From Ricordea florida (taxonomy: Eukaryota; Cnidaria; Anthozoa; Corallimorpharia; Ricordeidae): 64,000 nt of DNA. Under the pieces are notes generated by a model that was not told the DNA's origin, made no database searches, and saw nothing but the letters and a program-made list of their open reading frames with translations. The DNA is taken from assembly GCA_949710005.1 (NCBI GenBank), contig OX453275.1:26072218-26136217 (forward strand), read 5' to 3'. A program made the position numbers and the translations under genes. Shown here one piece after another: positions 35,101 to 46,672 of the stretch. The first letter of the stretch is position 1, and each line of letters opens with the position of its first letter.

Positions 35101-38100
35101 ACAGCACTATTGAGTCTTACAATGATGCCGCTAAACTGCAGTCAGACCTAACATCACTTGAAAATTGGGCCCAGAAATGGCAAATGAAATTCAATCCCAG
35201 CAAATGCCACGTCTTAAAAATAACGAGGAAGCAAAACCCTACTGAGGCTAACTACGTACTTATGGGAAAAGTTCTAGTTTCGGTCACCCACCACCCTTAT
35301 CTAGGCGTAGAATTATCCAGAAACCTCGACTGGGGCCAGCATGTTAATGACAAAGTCATGAAGGCTAATCGCTCTCTCGGATTCCTGCGGCGAAATCTGA
35401 GCAGTTGCCCCATGGGAGTGAAAGAGGCAGCCTACAAAGCCCTTGTACGGCCTCACGTGGAATACGCCAGCTCAGTTTGGGACCCACACTTAATAAAACA
35501 CGTCAAGCAAATAGAGGGAGTACAAAGAAGAGCTGCACGCTTTGTAAAAAATTGTTACTCGAGGGAGCCGGGAACAGTTACGAACCTTCTGCACGATCTA
35601 CACTGGTTACCCCTAAAGGTGCGCAGAACAATTTCTCGTCTGATTTTATTTCACAAAGCGATTCATGGCGCTGGTGGTCTGGCTTTTCCTGACTACGTTA
35701 TGAAGCGCAGCAGACACTTAAGGAACTCTAACCTGAACAAGTTCATTGAACTGCAACCTAATACTGAGTCTTATAAGAATAGCTATTTCTGCAGAACTAT
35801 TAAAGACTGGAATGCTTTACCTAGCGAAATTGTTAATATTAACTCCGTAGATCTTTTTAAAAAAGCCTTATTCGAGTATTTTAGTCGTGACAAATTTTAA
35901 TATTGTATAATAATCGATGCATTTTATTTTATTTTATTTTATTTTATCTTCCTTAGATAGGCGTCTTGCGCGATGGTAACCCCTTTGCAGGACTATAAAT
36001 TTTTGAATAAAGGTTGAATAAAGGAATAAAAACCTCAATTATCGATTGCATAATTTTACGATTATACATGTACGCTATGTAAGCATCACCAACTTTTGTA
36101 AGATTTTGCGCACGAAAAAATTTGAAATAGTTTTGATAGTCACTTTATACACAGTTAGGTCAGCCTGTAGACAGGATGACAGAGCAGTAGATTGCTGTAT
36201 TACCAATAACGTATTATCCAGGAATGATTTCCGTACAGGTCCCTACTTCATTATGCATGCTGAAGCTGTCTTGTCTTGCGTAATGCACGTGCAAATATTT
36301 CTTGTGTTCGAAGAATGAAGTAGTATAGTAACAGAATGCATAATGAAGTAGGGACCTGTGTGGAAATCTTACCCAACAGTTTTGTGTGTAGAGTTCCAAA
36401 AGTGCTGTTTAGGTGTAGATACATATACATGACTAGTTCTGAGAGACACTGCTAATGTTGAGAGTTCTTCTCAGAACTACAATCCTGGCCAAAAGTATGT
36501 GGGAAACTAAAGGAACAATCAGCCTTGGATGCAGATACATAAAGTGTATTAAAATAATAAGCCTGGAAAGCATTGTTCACCGTTTTTTTGCTATTATCAT
36601 AACCACCTGCTGTCCCCCTAACAATGTTGATAGCCACCATCATCATACATGCCAACAAATCAACATTGAATGTGGAGGAGGGGGGAGATACTGTCTTTGG
36701 GTTACATGTAACTTGTTTTGCAAAGTGTCCCAAAGTTTTTGGCCAGGATGATACCTTTGCCTCGATAATTGAATTTCACAAAACAACTATCACGACTCCA
36801 TTTACAGACCTATTACCATGTGACTACTTGAACCAAGGCCACCCAATTATGAATTCATACAAATTTTGAATGTCTGTTTTTGATGCTGAACATCAGATTT
36901 GTGTTGAGTTTCTACGGACTAAGATGTTTTTTCTTTTTCAATCTTGATGCGGCATGTTTTTCTAGCAAATTATGCGCATTTTAAGCAAAATCTAAAACAC
37001 TTTGAGAGCTTTTATTGTTTAGATACTCAATTTTTATGGAAACCCTTGGAACAGTAGACATCTTTTGGATATTTGTTTTAACTTCCCTTCTCCTCACTGC
37101 AATGATAATTTCATGTCCAAAACCTTTTAGCAGTATTTTTCAGTTTCAACCATACATAAGCTAAGAGGACTAGTAACAAGACAGGTTTAGTTCATATGTT
37201 TAAAAGTGTTTAACTTAGTTGTTTGGGGAAGCATATTTCATTGTTGTTCAAAGTGATTCTGCCAAGATTGTACATGTAGGTTTTAAATCAAGTTAGTTTT
37301 ATTACCCTTTCCTTGATGTGTAGATTTCAAAGCAACTTTTCTTGTGATTCTGCAGCCGCAGTCTACATCAAGTGCAGCTATAGGCAAGACGTCTACAGAG
37401 AAGGAAGAGAACTTGTTGAAGGAAGAAACAACTGACAAGGAAGCTGACGAAGAAGAATGGAGAGAACAGAGCATTGACTGGAGGAAATTACCTCAGCAGT
37501 ACATGCAGTTATCGAAATTTCGACTAACAGGTATGCCAAGTCTTTTTACAAGGTACAAAGATAATTTAGATTTAACTTCAAAAGTATAAGTGCGCTTTCA
37601 AAAAGCATTACATCATGTAAATTTTACTTACCATGTCACTGGTCTTGAAAGAGAGTAATTATGTATGATCTATCGCATATTTTTTCCTTTCTATTTTAGC
37701 TTTTTATACCTTTTATAAGAATGATACCTGTTTTAAATATTGAATACGCATATAATGTGCAGTAATAGATTTAGTATTTTCTACCTTTACTGGCACAGTA
37801 TAGTATAGGGATTTAGTTATTAAGAATTTTGACATGTGTTTGTGGTCTTTATTCCAGGCCTAGTTGTCATCACAGAAATGGCAGGTTATCTTATAGCCCC
37901 TGGAGCAATACACCTTGGAACATTTCTGTGGGCAGGCCTTGGTACTGGGTTATGCTCAGGTTCTGCTAATGCTATTAATCAGGTTTGAACATCAGCATGT
38001 ATTGTCTCGATAAGTAGACAGTCGTCTCACTCCTAAAGTTGCGAATCAAAATAAAAATAGATCCTAAAGTACGTTTGCACTGTACTGTATAGGGGATTTA

Positions 38101-40374
38101 CTGTATTTGTTTGATTACTTTAGTGATACACTCAGTTTTGAGATGCACCCTTAACTTTTACGTCTTTACTATCGTGGTATGTTTATTGACTTTGTGGCTT
38201 AAAGAGCTTTTATGTTTCACCCAAAATTGTCTTCTTCATGATTGCTTCCTGTATGAGGCACCAATTTCCAACTTGTTTTAGTACTGTGCTGTAATAATAC
38301 ATACACAATAATTATTTACTATTACTATGGCACAAGATGTTGTATTCCTAGTTGTTAATCCTTTCTCACACAAGAGGTCTCCCTGTGACAAGTAAAATTG
38401 TCTGGCGTTAGACAGAGTAAAATCTATGAAGTCACTCTTGGGAGTGAAAGGGTTAAAGAAGACTTTGTGTTCACAGTAATAATTGTTGCTTCGTAATCAG
38501 TTTATGTCAGTGTGAACTGCATGGGTGTATTGTCAGAATAGCCCAGTAGATAAATTAAATGTACATCCACATTGTGTGGCTTATAGTCTCTTTGCTGTTT
38601 CCTAGTGGTTGGAAGTACCTTTTGACTCTCAGATGAGTCGTACTCGGAACCGTGTCCTTGTTAGGGCACGTCTTAGGTAGGTACAGTACATAGTAATTTT
38701 TTACCACATCATTTACGGTATGTCCTGAACATTTGTAGTTAATGTATGATAGTGTTTTACCATAACCTGTCAGAAGTTAGTGCCTGAAGCATTGAATGTA
38801 AACATAAACATTGATCTTTAGGATAATGATAATGATAATGAATTAATATAGCACTGTTTTTCATATGAATATGTTCAAAGGCGCTTTACACTTCTATTGG
38901 CTGAGATCGGACGTCAGCATGTAAATAGCTAGGATTAATAACTAGGATTAATGTAGATTAAGTTAAAGTATTGTTGTGTTTGAATTTAAAGGAATAAGAT
39001 CATAGAAAATAACAAGCATTACTAATTTAATTTGTCCCCCACCTGATTTTCAAGGTAAATAAGGTTCTAATGCACTTTACTTCTACACTTGGTTAGTGTA
39101 TGGTAGTGCAAGGAAACTTCTGTTCACTGGACACCCTAAGTCCTTCCTGATCAAACTAAAATGTAATGAGTAAGTGGCTCAGTGATGATGACCAGTTTCT
39201 TTTCATTTCATTTCTTTTCTTTAAAGTCCTCTTCATGTAGTTACATTTGGAGCTGTGACAGGAGCATTGGGGTTGACTATACTGGCAACACAGGTCAATG
39301 GACTCACAGCAGCTCTCGGTAAGTGTGTAGTTTATCTTAAGCAAACTACTTTTACTGAGTTTCTGATTAACAGTGATGGTGGCATTTGGGAGAATTTGAG
39401 ACCAGATCCTACAGTACAAACATTCAATTTGGGTGTTGTTTGTGTACCTTCTAGAGAAGAAAAAAATGTAATTTTTTGTGTCTTCTGTAGTGGTTGTGTT
39501 ATGGTGCATTTTTAGAACTATGAAGTGAAGGTTCCCAAAAGGCTACTTCCAAAAAAACTTAACATGGAGCACTTCTCTGATGGTCTTACCTGTCCTTTCA
39601 ACCTCTGTGTGTTACGCACTTGTTAATGTTTTGTGCCCTGACAGTTCCTGTTCCTTTATTTTTCATCTGACAGGTCTGTCCACGCTCTTACTTTACACAA
39701 GTATCTACACTCCCATGAAGAGGCTCAGTATTGTCAACACATGGGTGGGGTCAGTAGTAGGGGCACTGCCCCCCTTGATGGGCTGGGCTGCATGCACTGG
39801 TGGACTGGACATAGGTGCCCTATTGTTGGCTGGTATCTTGTACTCCTGGCAGTTTCCTCATTTTAATGCCCTCAGCTGGAACCTCAGAGCTGACTATTCC
39901 AGAGGTATTATTCTTCTTTGAAAGTGCCATTATACATAGTTGAGTGCGAGATGATTTTTGTATTTGTGGAACTTCAGTTGTTTTTTGCGTATTATAATTA
40001 TTGAATGCCTATGCTCAATCATTTATTTTTCTGTACTGAAAACCGTAAGAAGAAAAGGTACACTGTCCATGGGTCATGGCAAATTCACCAGATCTTTTCT
40101 CATGCTTGCCTTTTGCATCAGTTACATGTAATAGAGGGTAAGTTAGAAAAACCTTAATTTAAACGCGATAGGGATTAAAGCTTTACTGCTTGTGGGGTTG
40201 TGTTTAAATAGATAAATGGAGCGAAAGATGAAAGACTAAAGCTCTAAACGTCAGCACCTCCCTTTTACCTTACGGTGGTATAACTTACTTAATCATAACT
40301 ATAACAAAATTCTCAAATCCTATTGGCTATCAACTGCCCTGATTTCAGCCTTAATAGGACAGTTAAATAGGACA

Positions 40375-40409
<35 letters not shown>

Positions 40410-42256
40410 CCATCACGCGCGCGCTTAAATGGCTTTTTTTTACTGCTAGCAAAAAAATAAACCTTGGAATTTCATGTGTTTTGATTTAGAAAAAAAAGAA
40501 GTTTTTATATCGCAAATTTTGTTAAAGTTATGATTAATTGGTAATAAGACTTCGTGTCGTCCAATTCGGTCTGCAATCATACTCGTGATTAAACAAATCT
40601 GACTCCCGCTACGCGGTCGTCCGATTTTTGTTTTAAATCACTCGTATGATTACAGACCGAATTGGACGACACGAAGTCCTATTACCATTACTTATCAATT
40701 CGTCTGATTATCCCAATTTCAAGGAATAATTGTGACAGCCAGTGCAATTCCACCAGGGCCAGTGCAGGGAAATACATATATGTTATTTACCGGGCGGGAG
40801 GTCCGTATGGGAAAAAACCGTGCCCAAGGTCTTGAGTACGGCCCGAGACCGAAGGCCGAGGGCCGTACTCAAGACCAAGGGCACAGTTTTTTCCCATACG
40901 GACCGACCTAGACCGGTAAATAACTTATTTATTTTTTCTGTTTGTTTGCTTTTTTCGCAACAATTTCAATTTGCCGCGAATAGCGCGGATAAAAATCCGG
41001 ACCGTGGTCCGTATCGTAAAAAGCTGGACCGGTTACGAGCGCGCGATTAGCCAATCAGATTCGAGGATTTGGAATTCCGGCCCGCTGAGATGCTTGAGAA
41101 AAAAATAATAGCATTTATGTATTGCATGCTATGTATTCCAGCTGTGCAGGATACAGAATCCAGGGATGAAGGGTGATATGCAGTAATCGTAGAAAATAAT
41201 AGAAGAAGAATGGTTGACCAGTATAAGGAAGCTATAAAGGAGATATTATGGCGGGCAATGAACTTTCATTTCGTTTAGAAAGGTTACTGCAAGCCGGTTT
41301 TCATTAGCAAAGGAGCCTGTGTGGCACCCAGTGAAATCAAACTCTTCAGCATACTCATAAGCTTGGACAAAATTTCGAGTGAGAAGTTATATGGCATCAT
41401 CCGTTCTTTATGGATGCCTTAGGGCTGTCATTTATGATTCACTGAAAAATGGATCGATGTTTTACACTGGACAAGAGCTACTTGTCAAGGGTTGTAATTG
41501 GTTTATATGCAAAAGAGCTTTTGGTAGACTCTGATTAATTCTATTCTCTATACTACAGTCCAAAGCTTACAAAATGAGTCTTTGTATAAGAACTCGCAAG
41601 TTGTTTCCACAGATGCCAGTGTTATCGCTCATTCGTGCGCGCATGATGAGTAATGAGTTCCAGCATACACGAAGTCTTTTAGTAGAAGTCTGCGTTAGCA
41701 ATCCGTCTGGGATTGTCATGCACAACCACATCACGCCATCTATTTTATAGGAATATCATGCGTGAGGATCAAAGTAAGAAAGTAAAGGTGATCCTCAGTT
41801 AGCAGATCGGGTCTCAAACCTACAACCTTAAGTTCTTGAAGCCTCAGTACAACTATACTTTATCTGCGCATCTTGCATGAATGAGTAAGCTTATAGAGCC
41901 CTTGATTAACTTGTCTCTCTCTTGAATTTTGTTTAGCCGGCTATCGAATGATGTGTGTCACAGATGCTGCACTTTGTCGGCGTGTAACATTGAGGCACTG
42001 TGTGGCACTGCTTGGTTTCTGTACCCTTCTACCTGCGTTTGATGTAACAACCTGGTGGTTAGCATTAGACTCTCTGCCTTTGAACATTTGGAACACTTAC
42101 TTGGGTTATCAGTTCTATAGAGACTCGGACAACGGATCTGCTCGAAGACTGTTTCGTTTTAGTCTGCCATACCTGCCTGTACTCATGTTGCTAATTTTAC
42201 TACACAAAAAAACTAAAGATGAATGGACAGAAGAGGAGAGAGTTGTAGAATCTTAG
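31855..42256 (+). CDS. COX10: COX10, mitochondrial protohaem IX farnesyltransferase (haem O synthase)
   Basis: Exons 31855-32133, 37356-37530, 37858-37982, 38606-38676, 39227-39318, 39674-39904 and 41937-42256 join in phase to 430 codons plus TAG, close to the human length. The enzyme transfers farnesyl to haem B in the inner mitochondrial membrane, the first step toward haem A for cytochrome c oxidase. Diagnostic UbiA-type motifs are present: [20 protein letters not shown] (about residues 190-208, first Asp/Arg loop), [40 protein letters not shown] with YRMM after it (second loop), and several hydrophobic helices. Conservation of these blocks with animal COX10 is strong. A 3.7-kb LINE sits in intron 1, and intron 6 (39905-41936) holds several MITEs. 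Confidence 0.95.
32200..36030 (+). mobile_element. Full-length CR1/L2-type LINE in intron 1 of COX10
   Basis: Contains one uninterrupted 1178-codon ORF (32364-35900) and a short 3' UTR with (TTTTA)n at 35918-35946. It ends in short direct repeats 'tgaataaaggttgaataaagg', the kind of 3' terminus used by CR1/L2 elements. The 5' boundary is approximate. Same orientation as the host gene. The intact ORF suggests a recent insertion. Confidence 0.85.
32364..35900 (+). CDS. LINE polyprotein: 2A-like motif, PHD finger, APE endonuclease, reverse transcriptase
   Basis: 1178 residues. Residues 5-24 are hydrophobic, signal-like. Residues 79-94 ([16 protein letters not shown]) form a 2A-like motif. Residues 100-150 are a Cys/His-rich PHD-type finger (C100, C103, C116, C119, H124, C127, then C147 or C148, C150). 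APE-type endonuclease spans about 234-457 with SLN 238-240, NET 268-270, GDFN 373-376 and SDHD 448-451. RT spans about 730-960 with DFSKAFD 820-826, SGVPQG 875-880 and FADD 906-909, followed by a C-terminal region with [12 protein letters not shown]. These give non-LTR retrotransposition by target-primed reverse transcription. All key residues I can check are present. No separate ORF1 is seen; in this clade the N-terminal part may take that role. Confidence 0.95.
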   Translation: MVVVNFAAPCFLVLLALFLRLCLLQSHETNSSCIHSHTNSTFSTGTTSHWVKLAACWQKRSTKRSAILESSCRSGAVFFNLLLLCGDVSLNPGPGVKYPCAVCAKPVKSNQKAVQCDYCDRWYHARCCNINNPVYDALANSSCMWICCDCGLPSFSSSLFASSSDTLTSNFFSPLDDITSTARFSSFNSTTSDGEPCASSTPCRHPPTSRIDGKSFTATQSQKNGKASQCTSTLRVLSLNCCSLRSHSKRLHFQLMAAIYKPDIINANETHIDNSIFSSEILGGNYTIFRKDRNLNGGGVLTAVSNKLIATHESNLDSNCEAVWTKIHVVGNKPLYIGSIYRTPNCAVEPLDCLDQTLSSLTAKSLPNIVLTGDFNLPDVVWDEEGGYSLKPSSAYGTEVNTKLLDIINDHSMSQHVKQPTRKGNILDLVLSTNPNQVNNVQLVDGMSDHDAVLVDITLKPSFNRKQPRKVFLFKKGDIESARNVLETRLGNYLTNNPQDKSVNENYNFFTESVLKVMKEYFPQKKLGSRWNLPWLNSSIKRMIRKKQKLYNRARKLNNQADWRKFKDLRKVIKKRLSIGHDKYLLDLLTTDDMDLENRKPTITKRFWTYIRSKRQDNVGVAPLELSDDVASDSREKANSLSNYFKSVFTKEDLQNMPPEATSPYIDISPIHFSTAGITKLLQKVNCKKANGPDGIPCYILKEAAAELAPFLQFLFTQSLHTGSVPQDWLKASVVPVYKKGSRSLAENYRPISITSVPYKIMEHIIFHEMMSHLDSNQVLVNYQHGFRKTLSCETQLICTVEEIARSLDKGEQTDLIIMDFSKAFDSVPHQRLLMKLRYYGIRGVLNTWLTQWLTSRSQSVVVDGYNSSEVPVLSGVPQGTVLGPLLFLLYINDLGESCTSRMRLFADDTLIYSTIESYNDAAKLQSDLTSLENWAQKWQMKFNPSKCHVLKITRKQNPTEANYVLMGKVLVSVTHHPYLGVELSRNLDWGQHVNDKVMKANRSLGFLRRNLSSCPMGVKEAAYKALVRPHVEYASSVWDPHLIKHVKQIEGVQRRAARFVKNCYSREPGTVTNLLHDLHWLPLKVRRTISRLILFHKAIHGAGGLAFPDYVMKRSRHLRNSNLNKFIELQPNTESYKNSYFCRTIKDWNALPSEIVNINSVDLFKKALFEYFSRDKF
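36220..36374. mobile_element. Palindromic MITE ('caggtccctactt'), copy 3 of 3
   Basis: Ends aggaatgatttccgtacagg and gacctgtgtggaaatcttac. In COX10 intron 1, downstream of the LINE. Confidence 0.8.
36815..37060. mobile_element. MITE with 'gactacttgaaccaaggcc' end, copy 3
   Basis: The left end and 'tcatacaaattttgaatgtc' match 44001-44276. The right end is degraded. Confidence 0.55.
38355..38456 (-). repeat. Single 102-bp TTAA palindrome, minus orientation
   Basis: Ends ttaatcctttctcac and gggagtgaaagggttaa. The interior 'gtctggcgttagacagagta' is the complement of the array unit at 382-1167. Lies in a COX10 intron. Confidence 0.85.
38826..38935 (+). repeat. Fragment of the 'caaaggcgctttacact' dispersed repeat
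   Basis: Matches the first part of 23215-23520 through 'gacgtcagcatgtaaa'. Confidence 0.65.
40221..40255 (+). ncRNA. Degenerate hammerhead-like repeat
   Basis: gatgaaagactaaagctctaaacgtcagc, followed by cacctcccttttacc, aligns with the better cores at 58743 and 10696. GAAA is changed to TAAA, so it is expected to be inactive. Recorded because it dates the repeat family. Confidence 0.35.
40290..40700 (+). mobile_element. Inverted-repeat element ('cagtacgcgccatcacgcgc'), intact form
   Basis: Contains 'ctattggctatcaactgccc', 'gacagtacgcgtcatgcctg' and a terminal hairpin 40548-40690 (cgtgtcgtccaattcggtct and its complement). The second copy, 52806-54600, is split by an insertion. Confidence 0.7.
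40781..40924. repeat. Long hairpin with 'ttatttaccgg' ends
   Basis: The left arm ttatttaccgggcgggaggtccg... pairs with cggaccgacctagaccggtaaataa at the right. The centre repeats 'cttgagtacggcccgagacc' inverted. A probable tail of the same element runs to about 41075. Confidence 0.8.
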
Positions 42257-44000
42257 TGATCACGCAAAGCACGCCTCGTAGTGTTGGTTGAAGTGCCACA
42301 GCAGTCCCATCTAGAAAGCTTTATGTTTATCGCAGTCACAGTTTCATGAGATGTGAGCCATCCTGCGCACGTGATAGATCCACCCAAAGGAAACATTTTT
42401 AACCCTCTCAGTCCCAGAAGTGTTAAATGTGGAAATTCTCCCTAAAGCATCAGTACATTGTCCCGTAAACAGATGATGAGAATTGATAAGATCATCAACC
42501 AAAGGAGACCAAGTCGATCTAAAACTGTGTTCTCTTAACTGGCTTATAACGATGTGTTAGAACTACGATTCAAATTATGGGAGTAAAGAATTCTATGACT
42601 GAATAAGAATTCCAGAATCGGATTCAGTTCCAGAATGGGACAATATATACAACTTCATCAATACTTTTGCACTATCAAGATGCAAGGAATTGGGAGAGTT
42701 ATCAATGAAAGCCAGGTGGTAAATTGGTGTAACCACAAGATCTCCAAATAAGCAAAGGTGCAAGGGAGTATCGCTTTTATTAAGGAGGGTTGCTACTCAA
42801 ATCTTTGTTTTGAAGGGTTAAGAACCTTGGTTTATCCTTGGTGTTGGTGGTAGAGCTGAACCACTAAGTTTGTAATTTCAGGTAGTGAAAATGTTAGTCT
42901 TTTAAACGCGTGTCAGTATTGGTACCTAAGTTTATTTTGGTAATTAGATGTCATACGTCATGCTCAGACAGTATTTGTTTTATACATGTAGTCTAAAGTG
43001 TGTAACTCAGTCTGTTTGACATTCGGTATAGGGTTTGATAGTTACACGAGCCTAATTGCCCACATAGCTAACACAAAGCGTAACAGTAGCGTAGTAAAGA
43101 CATTGCTATGAAGTTAAGCAGGTTAAAGTTCAATCAAAATGGATAAAATCAAATTGTGAATTGATAACATAAATGTAATATAAATATAAAACAACAACAA
43201 ACACGCGGCGAACCAGCGGACCCCTGAGGAAAACACAGCAAGCAGGAACAATAGCAGGATCGAAACGCACCAATCAGAGCAGACTTTACAGCTACATAGT
43301 GGTGACCCTAAATCAGTCGACCCCATCGCCTGAAGAGGACTAGCAGCAAGCAGTCGAAACGTCGCGATCAACATCCAGTGACTACATCGTGTGATTAAAG
43401 AATAATTTATGTTATCATCACATTTTCCACGATGAGCAACAGCCCTTTTCTTAAAAAATTGTGGATTGTTTCAGTGTAGTTGGGGTGGGCTAAAGACATA
43501 TTTGGCCTCCTTTCAAGGTAAATATCGACTTACCATTCAAACGTTTTTGCCGCATTCTCATGGAAAATATAAAAAAACCTCCCACACAAACTCGTTATTT
43601 ACCATTTATACAAATAAATGTGGAATGATTAAGTTTCAGAGTAATACTAAATCGAAGAATTTTAAAGATAAAATGTGATTAGGCAGATAACGATTTCTTT
43701 GAGGATCGTTTTACTTGACATCATTTGTAATTTTGTCGTCATTTGAAGTGGTTCTGTCATGTTTAATACTCAAAACTTTAAAAGTAACCCGTTTTACAAG
43801 AATGACACGCGTAAATGCTTTAAACACCATTCTGAAATAAGCGGTGCTTTGTCAATTTTTAGAATATGGCAATCTTTTAGCAAGAAATTACACTGTCCTG
43901 TGAAATCGTGGACATTTGTAAAGAATTAAGCCAGGCTTTTTAAATGTTAAAGGTAACTGATTAAAGCATGAATTCACGACTTGGAGAGTCCTGCATTAAA
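42257..44000. other. COX10 3' flank
   Basis: Presumed 3' UTR followed by intergenic DNA. No nearby canonical AATAAA is seen in the first kilobase. At 43305-43375 a fragment reads 'gaagaggactagcagcaagc' and 'cgaaacgtcgcgatcaacat', a diverged repeat tail. No exon recognised. Confidence 0.4.
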
Positions 44001-44276
44001 GTGCGACTACTCGAACCAAGGCCACCCAAACAAATTTTCATAAAAAATTATCCAATCACGATTGAGTACCTAAATAATAGAATCTCTACAAATGTTTTAT
44101 ATTTCGCTTAAAATGCATATAACTTGCTCCATAACTGTACAAAAGATATCAAGATTGAAAAAGAACCATCTCAGTCGGTAGAAACTCGCCACAAATCTGT
44201 TGTTCAGCGTCAAAAACAGACATTCAAAATTTGTATGAAAATTTATGTGGGTGGCCTTGGTTAGGGTAGTCGCACT
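44001..44276. mobile_element. MITE with 'agtgcgactactcgaaccaagg' type ends, best copy
   Basis: The ends gtgcgactactcgaaccaag and cttggttagggtagtcgcac are inverted repeats with few mismatches. 276 bp, no ORF. Relatives at 7047-7330, 30655-30889 and 36815-37060. Confidence 0.8.
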
Positions 44277-44434
44277 GTAAAGGTGTTTCTGAATTTTCAA
44301 AATAAATATTTTAAAATTTTATGCTTCTGCCAGTTTTTGGTCAAGTGTTTTCCACTTAAGGTGGTATCTCCCCGGGAAAAGAGCTGCCTGGAAAAGGACC
44401 TTCTCCAGTTTAGACCTAACTAAAAACATCCCCA

Positions 44435-44650
44435 GTTCCCGCGTCCCCAGCCACCACGCCCCCATACACCGCGTCCCAGCCATCGCGCCCCCAGACACCG
44501 CGTCCCAGCCACCACGCCCCCAGACACCGCGTCCCAGCCACCACGCCCCCAGACACCGCGTCCCAGCCATCGCGCCCCCAGACACCGCGTCCCAGCCACC
44601 ACGCCCCCAGACACCGCGTCCCAGCCATCGCGCCCCCAAACACCGCGTCC
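44435..44650. repeat. 29-bp GC-rich minisatellite, about seven units
   Basis: The unit 'gcgtcccagccaccacgccc' plus 'ccagacacc' has alternating 'accacg' and 'atcgcg' variants. It has no stop in three frames of the minus strand, producing Gly/Trp/Arg-rich peptides that I regard as artefacts. The GC content contrasts sharply with its surroundings. Confidence 0.9.
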
Positions 44651-44743
44651 CTATTTACACGTAGGCACGTAGGTTCCAAATATTTGACGAAACAAGCGAA
44701 CGTGGTTGTCAAACGTTTAGTGTTACTTTTGTGCTATTCTTGC

Positions 44744-45186
44744 AGGGCTAAAAATTGGCGGTCGCACGGTCGCCAGTGGCGAGTTAAAACTGACCTGGGC
44801 TACCAAAAGTTAAGGTTTTAACGCCCGATGTGCGACCATGCTACAGAATTTCGAAAAGTTGCAATGTAAATTATGCGAAGTACAAAGTTAAAAATAAAAC
44901 TCAATGTGTAGTTTTAATTGGACTAACTTTCGCTTCGTTTCTTTGCCTGGAATATAAGATCGTCCATTTTAGTGAATTTTTAGTTCTAAAGTGAAAATTT
45001 CTAGCCATTTTAACACTGATGTCACAAGCGATCCACATTCACAACATACATACGCTATTTTGATTTTATGATTGCCACGTGACTCTGAAAAAAATTCGAG
45101 GGCTACTTCATTTTGGGATGGGCCACTAATGATTCAAGGAAACTGGCCCGACTGGCCACCAAGTACTGGAGTTAATTTTTAGCCCT
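44744..45186 (+). mobile_element. 'agggctaaaaatt' MITE, copy 1
   Basis: 443 bp with short inverted ends (agggctaaaaatt and aatttttagccct). Internal text 'gtcgccagtggcgagttaaa' and 'ggcccgactggccaccaagt'. An inverted copy is 63397-63843. CAGGG-type ends resemble hAT elements, but I do not see a clean 8-bp duplication. Confidence 0.75.
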
Positions 45187-45656
45187 GTTCTTGGGGTAAA
45201 CTTTGAAGCGTCTTTAAGGTGCCATTTGAGGAACAACGGGAGAAGTTGAAACCGGAAATATGAACTCAACAGTTTGAGAAACGATTACCTGGCAAGAAAA
45301 CATATAAACAGTCACCAGAAGCCGCTTTAGATATGCTGTCAACTCTCTCGAGAAGTGGGAGCTTAATGGAGGTGTTCACCGAAATGGCTTCAAATCGGCC
45401 CGAGAAGCTGGCAAATGACCAAGGATACAACAAGGCAACAAACTAAGTCAACTTTATTTTCAAAAAACAATAATTTCTACTATTGAAAACAAATCCATTG
45501 TCTTCCCATATAAACCATTGTAATTCAAATTCAAACCGTTGTAACACATCACCAACTTATACGCCGATACGCTAGAATCACGTTCGTGGCGTTATGTCTC
45601 TCATTTTGAGCTTTGGCCGCCTGCGCTGGATTAGGAACGGCTGTGGAGTGGCTAAG

Positions 45657-45777
45657 GCCCGGTTCAAACGTCGAACTTCACATGTGCCGAATCTAATGAA
45701 AATAAGAAAAAATCTATTGTTTTCCCTCATTTGCATTAGATTCGGCACATGTCAAGTTCGACGTTTCAACCGGGCCG
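45657..45777. repeat. Foldback element ('gcccggttcaaacgtcgaac')
   Basis: Arms of about 45 bp: the left contains 'cacatgtgccgaatctaatg' and the right 'cattagattcggcacatgtc'. Loop about 35 bp. Confidence 0.85.
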
Positions 45778-46398
45778 GGCGTAATTTTAAATCGAGGTCT
45801 GAATCAACAGGCGTACCTTTGTTAATTTGGGTAGGTCCAAATTCGTATTTAGTACGGCTCATGAAAAGTACGGCGTCTGAATCGGATCTAACCCAGAGCA
45901 TACGGTAATCCATGCATGTCTAGCTAATCATTAATGTTCCAATTTTCTTTAGCTGCACGGTCGTGCTCGTATTAAACAAAATTAGGTAATGTCACATCTC
46001 TACTCTTTTATATATAATTGCCATGTTTGCCCATTTATCCCATTTCACGTGTTTAACACACTTGTCAGTATAACTTTTATTATCAGATATCTAAACTTAT
46101 CCCAACCACACTGGAGGCAGTTGGAAAAATAACTGGGTCACGAGCTTTGCAGTGCTAGCATCGTAGCAGAGTAGAAGAACGTGGACAGGAAAATAAATTC
46201 CCATATTTCCTCAGTGAGGACACCAATAAAACAAAAAGTATAATGGCACAATAATTCCAGAATACTTTTAAATATTTGCACTTTAGGCAAACGAAATGGG
46301 TATTTATATATTTTAGTCGCTCGAACATAATAATTTTTTTGTTGTTGCTGCTGTTTTTTTGTTTTGGTTTTTGTGTTAATGTATATCCTCTGTACAAT

Positions 46399-46672
46399 AA
46401 TTAACAATCATTCGCCTCAGGCGACGTGATTATCGGTGAATATTCACCGATAATCACTGAGCCTGAGGCGAATAATTGTTTAGTATAAATTCACTGGTTA
46501 TTATTTTAAAAAAAGAATAGAAGCATTGTACAACACAAAAAAAAATTATTTCATCAAAAGCACGCGAACGACTGGCAGCCATTTTGTTCGTCGAGGTGAT
46601 TATCGGCTAATCCGAGATGGCGAACCAATCAGAGCGCGCGATTTTGTATAATCACCTGAGTATTTATACTAA
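46399..46672 (-). mobile_element. 'gtgattatcggtgaatattcacc' repeat, copy 4 of 4
   Basis: Begins aattaacaatcattcgcctc and ends cacctgagtatttatacta, with a clean 40-bp palindrome at 46426-46465. Confidence 0.75.

Noticed and set aside
44319-44712. Three overlapping Gly/Trp-rich ORFs on the minus strand
   Set aside because: All come from the stop-free 29-bp minisatellite.
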